Of a stretch of DNA of 46,281 nucleotides, positions 39,609 through 46,281 are shown piece by piece (within the stretch, counting starts at the first letter, position 1; every line of letters begins with the position of its first letter). The position numbers and the translations under genes are program-made. Below the pieces are notes generated by a model, which did no database searches, was not told the DNA's origin, and saw only the letters and a list, made by a program, of their open reading frames with translations. The stretch comes from Minisyncoccota bacterium (GTDB lineage: Bacteria > Patescibacteriota > Minisyncoccia > Phycocordibacterales > PALSA-1337). The stretch is from assembly GCA_028713005.1 (NCBI GenBank), contig JAQTPC010000007.1:1-46281 (forward strand), in the 5' to 3' direction.

Positions 39609-40784
39609 ATGACTAATATGAAAATAGTCTATCTCATAACCAAATCAAACTGGGGCGGAGCTCAAAAATACGTATACGAGCTTGCAACGAACATATCTCG
39701 TACTCAATTTGAGCCAAGAGTCATTGTTGGTGGCAATGGCCCCCTCATCGAACGACTCGAATCAGAGAGTATCAAGGTCATACCGATCGACAATCTTGGT
39801 CGCGATGTAGATACACGCAAAGATTTTGATGCATTCAAAGAATTGTGGAGTATCATCCGCCGCGAGCGCCCTGACATACTCCATATCAATAGTTCAAAAG
39901 CAGGCATCATGGGTGCACTCATCGGACGTATGACTGGTGTACCAAAAATCATATTTACCGCACATGGCTGGGCCTTCAACGAGGACCGTCCTATCCAGCA
40001 AAAGATAATCATTAAGATATTGCACTGGATCACCATACTGCTCTGCCATCAAACAATTGCAGTCTCACACAATATCGCTTCAGCATTTCATGGATGGCCT
40101 GGCACAGCTGGAAAAATCACTGTTATATACAATGGAATAAAACCAGGTACAGGTTATGCAAAAAACGGGGCGCGCGTCGCCTTGTGTAACATGTTCCCTG
40201 AGCTCAAGAAAGCCCTCGAGAACAAACGCTCATATCTCATCGGTACTGTTGCCGAACTTCATCCGATCAAGAACCTCGACGGTGCTTTGGAAGCACTTAG
40301 GGAGCTCGTTCTTGAAAGCAAAAATAATCCACAAAAACCTTACTACGTATATCTCATCATGGGCGAAGGAAGTGAACGTGCTCATCTCGAATCACTCGTT
40401 GAAAAATACGAGTTAAAAGAGCATATATTCCTCGTAGGACATATACCTGAAGCATATCAATACATCAAAGCATTCGATGTCTTTCTTCTCCCTTCAAAAT
40501 CAGAAGCCTTGGCATATGTACTTCTCGAAGCGGGATACCAAGAAGCTTCGGTAGTATCGACCGCAGTTGGCGGCATCCCTGAGATCATCGAGGATATGAA
40601 GTCTGGTATTTTGATACAACCTCGTAAATCAACTGAGATAGCTCATGCCCTCTCCTTCTATGCCGAACATCCTGATATTGCTCGCCAACATGCACGCAAC
40701 TTGCATGAGTCAGTTAAAAATAAGTTTACTCTCGAAAAGATGGTTGCAGAAACAGTGAAAGTATACGAAACTAAAGCTAGTTAG
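39609..40784 (+). CDS. Glycosyltransferase family 4
   Basis: This 391-aa GT-B fold enzyme has an N-terminal acceptor domain (TKSNWGGAQKYVYELATN near 14) and a donor domain with GTVAELHPIKNLDGALEAL near 210, LIMGEGSERAHLE near 247, and the sugar-nucleotide motif SKSEALAYVLLEAGYQEASVV near 295. A retaining transferase, likely extending the lipid-linked sugar made by the divergent glycosylphosphotransferase. An ATG three codons in is an equal candidate start. Confidence 0.92.
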   Translation: MTNMKIVYLITKSNWGGAQKYVYELATNISRTQFEPRVIVGGNGPLIERLESESIKVIPIDNLGRDVDTRKDFDAFKELWSIIRRERPDILHINSSKAGIMGALIGRMTGVPKIIFTAHGWAFNEDRPIQQKIIIKILHWITILLCHQTIAVSHNIASAFHGWPGTAGKITVIYNGIKPGTGYAKNGARVALCNMFPELKKALENKRSYLIGTVAELHPIKNLDGALEALRELVLESKNNPQKPYYVYLIMGEGSERAHLESLVEKYELKEHIFLVGHIPEAYQYIKAFDVFLLPSKSEALAYVLLEAGYQEASVVSTAVGGIPEIIEDMKSGILIQPRKSTEIAHALSFYAEHPDIARQHARNLHESVKNKFTLEKMVAETVKVYETKAS

Positions 40785-40810
40785 TTCACCTTCAATACAA
40801 AGGACGTTCA

Positions 40811-41365
40811 ATGAAAATCTATGTTTCGTTGGTTTTACTTGTGGTGGCTTTATGTTTTGTCGGCTGTTCAACTATTCCGAATTCAAAACAAAGCTCTGTT
40901 TTAGGAACAAATACACCAGCACGCTGGCATACAGTATTCGTGCCCGCAAAGACAAATCACCCACCCATTCACTGGTATAATAAAATAAATCCAGTCTGGT
41001 GGGCAGGTAATGTTGATGAGCCCATCGCACCATCATGGTATGAGCCGAGTAACAGTTGGCGCACAGTGAAGTGGCATTTCAGAAATCCATTTCACAACTT
41101 CAACTACTACGTCATCGGTGTGGCTGACAAAGACACATACCGTAGCGGTCGTTACCCACGATCGCTCGGCAACCCAAATGGTGGCGTGAACTTTGCAGTC
41201 ACCCGAAGGAAGTTCCTTTTTCTACCTTTCCTCGACATTAAAATCGGTAGTTTCGAAACGTATTTCGGCTGGAGGGAAAAAGGAAACCCAGGCGGAGCGT
41301 TTCGTATATCAAGCAAAAAAGAACCGGAGAAAAAAACTCCACCCACATCAACCCCCGCTCAGTAG
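40811..41365 (+). CDS. Lipoprotein of unknown function
   Basis: This 184-aa lipoprotein has a signal peptide and lipobox CFVGC (Cys19). The mature part is rich in Trp, Tyr and Asn (WYNKINPVWWAGN, WHFRNPFHNFNYYVIG), suggesting a compact beta fold; a Lys/Pro/Thr-rich tail follows. It starts 26 nt after the GT4 gene behind AAAGGAC, so it may be cotranscribed. Its TAG stop lies in the loop of its own terminator hairpin. No function inferred. Confidence 0.8.
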   Translation: MKIYVSLVLLVVALCFVGCSTIPNSKQSSVLGTNTPARWHTVFVPAKTNHPPIHWYNKINPVWWAGNVDEPIAPSWYEPSNSWRTVKWHFRNPFHNFNYYVIGVADKDTYRSGRYPRSLGNPNGGVNFAVTRRKFLFLPFLDIKIGSFETYFGWREKGNPGGAFRISSKKEPEKKTPPTSTPAQ

Positions 41366-41382
41366 TGCGGGGGTTTTTAATA
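41351..41382 (+). terminator. Terminator with stop codon in its loop
   Basis: ACCCCCGC (41351-41358) pairs with GCGGGGGT (41367-41374), then a T run. The 8-nt loop contains the TAG stop (41363-41365) of the lipoprotein. Confidence 0.9.
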
Positions 41383-41392
41383 CAATTATTCT

Positions 41393-42523
41393 TTACTGTG
41401 GTCCCAAAAACTCATTCTTAACTGCATCCTTATGCGCTGGACGAGCATACCTACGCATAGCCATGAGCGTACCGAGAGCGATGAACTCAGTCATAACGTG
41501 CGTACCACCATAACTCATGAGCGGTAGAGGCGTACCAGTCACCGGCAACAAGTGAATATTCATGCCCACATTGATGATGAGATGCACAATAAAGAACACT
41601 GCTACACCAGCTCCATAAAGTATTTCAAAGTTTGTTGCGCCCCGCGATGCATTAACTATAATGCGCCATATCAATACGCCATAGAGCGTGAAGAAAATAA
41701 CTACACCGACAAATCCCCACTCTTCTGAGAATGCGGCAAAAATAAAGTCAGTCTGATATTCAGGAAGGAATTTCAAACGAGATTGAGTGCCATACCCTAC
41801 CCCTTTACCGAACCACTCTCCTGAGCCAACAGCCACAGTGGATTGGTATGAGTTATAACCCGACCCACGTACATCAGTCAGCGGATGGACGAAGTTGATG
41901 ATGCGCTGCTTCTGATAATCACGAAATGCAAAGAACCAAAGCAAGGTAAAGCCAATGGCCACTAGAGCAACAAGTGCAAACAAGTGTTTTTTTGATATAC
42001 CCGAGACCATAACCATACCTACCCAGATTAAAAAGACGATAATGGAAGAACCGAGGTCAGGATGTAGCAAGATGAGCGCAAAAAATATAAAAGCATATGC
42101 ACCAGAGACTATGATGTGTCTGATATTTGCTATCTCTATATGTCTTCGTGAAAAGTATTTTGCCAGAATAACGATCAAAGCCAATTTCGCAAAATCTGAT
42201 GGTTGAAAAGAAAATAATCCAAGGTCAATCCAATTTGCTGCACCATGCGATACTTTACCAATAACAAATACAGTGGAAAGAATACCCATTGAACCGACAA
42301 ATAAGAATATTGAGGTTGCGCGAGAACGCAAAAATCTCATATCAACCATACTGAGGGTGAAAAACACAATGATTGATGCCGTGATCCATAACAGCTGACG
42401 AAAGGCAAAAGCATTATCGCCCGTGAAGGAATACATTGTTGAAAGACCCGCTGCCAGTATAGGAACGGTCGCTAGAAAAAGAACCCAATCAATTTTTTTA
42501 AATACTGAAGGAATATATTTCAT
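41393..42523 (-). CDS. rodA: RodA/FtsW-family peptidoglycan glycosyltransferase
   Basis: This 376-aa SEDS protein polymerises lipid II for wall elongation. Ten hydrophobic segments; motifs AANWIDLGLFSFQPSDFAKLALI near 95, HPDLGSSIIVFLIW near 153, GSGEWFGKGVGYGTQSRLKFLPEYQTDFIFAAFSEEWGF near 235 (catalytic Glu/Asp loop), and TGTPLPLMSYGGT near 332. RodA is favoured over FtsW by the LKFLPEYQTDFIF pattern, but no mreC or pbp gene is beside it to confirm. Confidence 0.9.
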   Translation of the reverse strand: MKYIPSVFKKIDWVLFLATVPILAAGLSTMYSFTGDNAFAFRQLLWITASIIVFFTLSMVDMRFLRSRATSIFLFVGSMGILSTVFVIGKVSHGAANWIDLGLFSFQPSDFAKLALIVILAKYFSRRHIEIANIRHIIVSGAYAFIFFALILLHPDLGSSIIVFLIWVGMVMVSGISKKHLFALVALVAIGFTLLWFFAFRDYQKQRIINFVHPLTDVRGSGYNSYQSTVAVGSGEWFGKGVGYGTQSRLKFLPEYQTDFIFAAFSEEWGFVGVVIFFTLYGVLIWRIIVNASRGATNFEILYGAGVAVFFIVHLIINVGMNIHLLPVTGTPLPLMSYGGTHVMTEFIALGTLMAMRRYARPAHKDAVKNEFLGPQ

Positions 42524-42592
42524 ATCTTAACCCTTCGATTTTGGCACGAAAGCACTTTTAGCGCCACATATCGAGACATATAACGTAATTCC

Positions 42593-43348
42593 CTATTCTG
42601 CTACAGGTAGGACTTCTATCGAAATAACCTTTCCATCAAATGATACAGGCCACGTAAAAGGAGCAAGTGTCGAACCATATGCAGGTATACTATCAAGAAT
42701 AGTTTTTGAGAAGCCAAGAGCATTGCCATCCTGATCGTACAGTACGGCATAAACATCAGTCGTGCCGATCTGATTGACACTGGTATTATTTATCGGTACC
42801 GACAATGATGCACCCGAACCATCCTCTGCATACTTTTTTGCACCAACAGTGACTGCTGCAAGAGGGTCAACTTGGATTTTCCATTCTGGCGTCTTAGTAA
42901 ATTCGAATGACGCTTTTGCTGGTATACGCTTTCCCATATCTACTGCGCCTTTGAAAGCCAGGACATTTCTATGTGGAGGCATATTGACGACACCAGTATA
43001 CTCGGTGATTTGTACACCCTGATCGTCATACACGATGACATGATATGGCACCGCATGCGCGCTCGCATTTGGGTTTGGGTTGATAATATACGTTGCAACA
43101 TTGTATAGACCAGGTGCCACATTTTGGAGACGCGTCCATGCAACTGATGGCACAAAGAAAGCGTTTGCACAGAGCTTCTGACAGCCACCTCCGCAGTCTA
43201 CGCCCTGTTCTCCGCCGTTTTGGATACCATCAGAGCATGTGGGTGCCTTGTAGAAAAATAAGAACGTAGGAATGCCTACAGCCCCTATAAGAAAAATAAG
43301 GATGATACTGCTATATAATGATTTTCTGCGTTGTGACCAAGATGACAT
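42593..43348 (-). CDS. Single-helix membrane protein with Cys-rich DCGGGC motif
   Basis: This 251-aa protein has an N-terminal membrane helix (YSSIILIFLIGAVGIPTFLFF). A short outer motif with four cysteines (CSDGIQNGGEQGVDCGGGCQKLC, residues ~38-60) follows, then a beta-rich part of ~190 residues. The Cys motif occurs in many CPR surface proteins and looks like a small disulfide or metal knot. It sits 8 nt after the polytopic membrane gene, so the two probably form one unit. Function unknown. Confidence 0.8.
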   Translation of the reverse strand: MSSWSQRRKSLYSSIILIFLIGAVGIPTFLFFYKAPTCSDGIQNGGEQGVDCGGGCQKLCANAFFVPSVAWTRLQNVAPGLYNVATYIINPNPNASAHAVPYHVIVYDDQGVQITEYTGVVNMPPHRNVLAFKGAVDMGKRIPAKASFEFTKTPEWKIQVDPLAAVTVGAKKYAEDGSGASLSVPINNTSVNQIGTTDVYAVLYDQDGNALGFSKTILDSIPAYGSTLAPFTWPVSFDGKVISIEVLPVAE

Positions 43349-43356
43349 GATGGGTA

Positions 43357-44331
43357 TTATTTTTTGATTTGAACAGTCGGCGTTGTGCTTGCAGCTTGTT
43401 TGATTAGTTCTTGGAGTTGAGCTTGGAATTGAGGAGAACTAATCATGCGCTGACTGTCTGAGGCCTGACGAGTAGCTTGCAGTCCAACTAGAGCAACAGT
43501 AGAGACAACAAAAAGAAGAAAGAAGATTGGACCGATAATCATAAACGCAACTATCCAACGCTTAAATGCGGTAACTGATACATCTTGAGAACGAGTAACT
43601 TTGAGTGATTCGTACAAATAATATGTATAGATAACTGCCATCGGACCAACTATAACCTGTACCGCCAAATTGAATACGAATCCAATCAAAGTAATCAATA
43701 CTGGTATTTGCTGATGAGCCGCGGCGAGCGAGTATATATTGACTCCAAACATGAGGGCGACTAGGAAATAAATTCCTGACAATAGTATCTGTACAATAAC
43801 CGCTACTGCTGTGATGACTAACAAACGCCCAAATACTGCTAACCAACGATTATAAACGAGTGAATAACTTTCAGTAAGAGCAGAAAATCCTTTTTTACCA
43901 TCGATAATAAGTGCGTATGCGTAAAGGCCGCCATACACACTCATGATAATGCCCGGAACAATGAGAAGCATGAAAGCACCCATTGCTGCCAGACTACTAA
44001 TGATTCCGACTAATATAAGAGGCCAGAAATACTTAAAACCAATTTTATATTGATCCTTTACTGATATTATTTTTGTTGGCTCACCTGAAAGCATTTGTAC
44101 CGAACGAACCAATGCTGCAGCCATCGCAAAAGACAAGATTATTGCAATAATCGAAACAAATACACCGAGAAAAACCGCTGCAATCTTACCTGTTTGCAAC
44201 AGTAAACTCGCAACGTAATTTAAGACATTTGGCACAATAACTATACTTACCAATATCTGCCAGTGGGTCTTAAAAAATACCCATGATGATTTGAGTAGCT
44301 CAACAGGTCCAACAAGTACTTGAGGGTTCAT
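43357..44331 (-). CDS. Polytopic membrane protein of unknown function
   Basis: This 324-aa protein has about six membrane helices and a Gln/Thr-rich cytosolic tail (QFQAQLQELIKQAAS). The start MNPQVLVGPVELLKSSWVFFKTHW resembles the membrane domains annotated as glycerophosphodiester phosphodiesterase membrane region or DUF975-like in other bacteria; this is weak. TATAAT (44372-44377, minus strand) lies ~40 nt upstream. First gene of a unit with the Cys-motif protein. Confidence 0.75.
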   Translation of the reverse strand: MNPQVLVGPVELLKSSWVFFKTHWQILVSIVIVPNVLNYVASLLLQTGKIAAVFLGVFVSIIAIILSFAMAAALVRSVQMLSGEPTKIISVKDQYKIGFKYFWPLILVGIISSLAAMGAFMLLIVPGIIMSVYGGLYAYALIIDGKKGFSALTESYSLVYNRWLAVFGRLLVITAVAVIVQILLSGIYFLVALMFGVNIYSLAAAHQQIPVLITLIGFVFNLAVQVIVGPMAVIYTYYLYESLKVTRSQDVSVTAFKRWIVAFMIIGPIFFLLFVVSTVALVGLQATRQASDSQRMISSPQFQAQLQELIKQAASTTPTVQIKK

Positions 44332-44396
44332 AAGGATAAAGTAACAAATAAGGGATTAATACGACCTAACTATTATAGCGTAAAGTTTGGTAAACA

Positions 44397-44421
44397 AAAA
44401 ACGGCCTAAAGCCGTTTTAAA
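44397..44421 (-). terminator. rRNA operon terminator
   Basis: AAAACGGC and GCCGTTTT pair (around 44400-44418), followed by a T run on the minus strand, ~15 nt after 5S. Confidence 0.85.
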
Positions 44422-44434
44422 CATTGAATACTCT

Positions 44435-44545
44435 GTTCTGGCGACAAGCTACTTTCGCCCCGAAGGACTATCATCGCCGCTACTGCGTTTCACTTCCGTG
44501 TTCGGAATGAGAACGGGTGGTGCCACAGCGCCAAATCACCAGAAC
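44435..44545 (-). rRNA. rrf: 5S rRNA
   Basis: The reverse complement starts GTTCTGGTGATTTGGCGCTG and contains the conserved CCGAACACGGAAGTGAAACGC-like loop and the closing GCGAAAGTAGCTTGTCGCCAGAAC. It lies ~105 nt after 23S in the usual order. Confidence 0.95.
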
Positions 44546-45062
44546 ATAACATTCAATACATGAATCCAAAATCTCTTTTGGATTCACAATCACATAGCCC
44601 CATACCTCAAAGTAATGCAAACAATAGTTAGATGCAAATAATAAGTGCGATTCTTAAATTTCCTGATGAGATCGACGGATTAGTACGTCACGGCTCAACA
44701 CCTTGCGATGCTTACACCTAACGCCTATCAACGTGATCATCTCTCACGGGTCTAAACGATACCTAATCTTGGGGCCGGCTTCCCGCTTATATGCCTTCAG
44801 CGGTTATCCGATCCGAACTTAGCTGCCCTGCGGTGCCGTTGGCACGACAGCAGGTAGACCAGAGGTTCGTTCAACTCGGTCCTCTCGTACTAGAGTCAAA
44901 TCCCCTCAAGTATCAACGACTGCAGTAGATAGGAGACCAACCTGTCTCACGCTTGTTACCACAGATTACTCTGTGCAATGGACTATAGCTTAATCCGCTC
45001 ATATTATTGAGTGAGGATCGTCGATGTTTAGTCTCTACGGGCATTCATGAATTTCATTGGAA

Positions 45063-45084
45063 AGGCAAATCACACGATTTGCCT
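45063..45084 (-). other. 9-bp hairpin between tRNA-like element and P6 strand
   Basis: AGGCAAATC-ACAC-GATTTGCCT, a perfect stem with 4-nt loop, placed right after the tRNA-like 3' end on the transcript. It has only a short T run, so it is more likely a structural branch than a terminator. Confidence 0.7.
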
Positions 45085-45095
45085 GATAAAGGACG

Positions 45096-45229
45096 AGCCT
45101 CACAGGGATTCGAACCCTGGCATTCAAGTTTACTGAGCCATCAAATCTCGCGAGAGATCCTTTGAAACATTCGTTTGACACTCGCGCATCAAACTAACTT
45201 GATCGTGCTAACCACTACACCATGAGGCT
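45096..45229 (-). tRNA. tRNA-like element within the intron P6 arm, with long insert in anticodon loop
   Basis: On the minus strand a full acceptor stem (AGCCTCA with TGAGGCT, 7 bp), T8-G9, a D arm (GTGT-AGTGGTTA-GCAC), a 5-bp anticodon stem (TCAAG with CTTGA; 45198-45202 and 45124-45128) and a perfect T arm (CAGGG-TTCGAAT-CCCTG, 45103-45119) are present. The loop between the anticodon-stem strands is 69 nt instead of 7, so an anticodon cannot be named (if ~62 nt were removed, several readings are possible). No CCA is encoded. GGA/TCC pairs extend the acceptor stem outward. May be a real intron-bearing tRNA, a decayed tRNA, or a tRNA-shaped structural piece of the ribozyme. Confidence 0.6.
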
Positions 45230-45601
45230 ATCCAAAAGAACTATAATTTCCCAATGAAATTCACGAACTTCCCTCGGTACCGCCCTCTTTAAAAGGGTTC
45301 CACCGATACTAATCGACTTCGTCATCACATATTACTATGTGCGACCGCCGTGGTTGATTGATCAATTCCAATATATCTCAGCTCTTTTCTGAGAGCAAAG
45401 ACACATTTTTTATCTTACTTTGTAAAGGACTTTTTTCCTTTACTCATTTTAAACGAAAAATTCTCGAAGTGATTCAGACTGTCAAATATTCAATTTGAAC
45501 AGTGCTTAATACTTCATGTTTTTCCCTATTTGAGTGCTTTAAACTCAAATATATAGACAACATTCCGATATGTCAGATCCCATTCGAGCATTTGAATGCT
45601 T

Positions 45602-45634
<33 letters not shown>

Positions 45635-46281
45635 TTGGCGAACAGCCAAACCTTTGGGAGCTTCTCCACCCCCAGGATGTGGTGAGCCGACATCGAGGTG
45701 CCGAACTCCGCCGTCGATATGAACTCTTAGGCGGAACTAGCCTGTTATCCCTAGAGTAGCTTTTGTCCGATAATCTTCCCCAGCATCTAATGCCTAGGGT
45801 CGGTTCACTTGGCTCCGCTTTCGCGTCTGCTTGACACGTACGTCTCGCAGTCAGGCCAGCTTGTGCCCATACACTATCGCCACGGTTTCCATTCGCGGCT
45901 AGCTGACCTTAATAGGCTCCTCCGTTACTCTTTAGGAGGATAGCGCCCCACTAAAACTGTCCATCATATACTGTCTCCCGCCGTTTATGCCGGCGAGGTT
46001 AGAACATACAAAATTCAAGAATGGTGTTTCATCGACGGATCAATATCACCCGAAAGCGACACATCAAATCCTCCCATCTACGCTACGCATGAATCACGTA
46101 TGGTCAATACAAAATTACAGTAAAGCTTCTAGGGTCTTTTCGTCTAACTGCAGTTAACCGGCATCTTCACCGGTACTGTATTTTCACCGAGCAAGTCTCC
46201 GAGACAGTTCTCCAGTCATTACACTATTCAACGCGTCAGAACTTACCTGACAAGGAATTGCGCTACCTTAGGATCGTTATA

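Noticed and set aside
45063-45084. Terminator within the 23S intron
   Set aside because: A perfect hairpin but with only a short T run and inside an rRNA transcript that must continue; read as a structural branch.

Overview
The window looks like part of a Candidate Phyla Radiation (Patescibacteria, probably Parcubacteria-like) genome. The evidence is a 16S 5' end that departs from the usual universal-primer site, a 23S rRNA interrupted by a group I intron, many short membrane proteins of the kind seen in these genomes, and a patchy gene set. TGA is used as a stop, so the recoded genetic code of Gracilibacteria/SR1 does not apply. This placement is inference; no tree was made. Both ends lie in rRNA genes on the minus strand: the first ~330 nt of a 16S gene at the left, and 5S plus the last third of a 23S gene at the right. 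The stretch therefore runs from the end of one rRNA operon to the start of another.

1-1160: start of 16S, its leader, and a broken (p)ppGpp-hydrolase (RelA/SpoT HD) remnant. 1187-15553: a minus-strand block, visibly richer in GC than the rest. It holds an aliphatic/urea-type ABC transporter (ATPase, permease, binding protein), a TelA protein, a two-helix membrane coiled-coil protein, a Mpa/ARC-like AAA ATPase, two solute-binding proteins fused to OmpA-type peptidoglycan-binding domains, a von Willebrand A lipoprotein, and an ATP-dependent-ligase-like protein, plus a divergent gene for an unknown 179-aa protein. The units are separated by TTGACA promoters and strong intrinsic terminators, two of which (first and last) are near-identical. 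I read this as one envelope-sensing/stress module and as the best candidate for an undescribed system.

15573-20843: small housekeeping and accessory genes: YgjP-like metallopeptidase, histidine phosphatase, GIY-YIG protein, a 48-aa protein under a consensus promoter with an operator-like palindrome, DNA polymerase IV with an SOS-like box, an MliC-like lysozyme inhibitor, a cytosolic FtsK motor, and two candidate structured RNAs. 20844-27826: an AT-rich restriction island: DpnI-like nuclease, small membrane protein, and a type I system in the order hsdM, novel nuclease-like gene, hsdS, hsdR. 27888-44331: envelope and general genes: DUF2585, DoxX, RsuA/RluB pseudouridine synthase, ABC-F, VOC protein, SecD/SecF, AroD, epimerase, glycosyl-1-phosphate transferase and GT4 transferase (surface polysaccharide), lipoprotein, RodA/FtsW, a Cys-motif membrane protein and a polytopic membrane protein.

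44397-46281: 5S terminator, 5S and 23S. A 651-nt group I intron sits exactly after U2593 (E. coli numbering). Its P6 arm carries a tRNA-like element whose anticodon loop is replaced by 69 nt. Many genes outside the 1.2-15.6 kb block appear to be leaderless, with a -10 box about 6 nt before the ATG. Genes of the block instead have leaders and AAAGGA-type ribosome binding sites.
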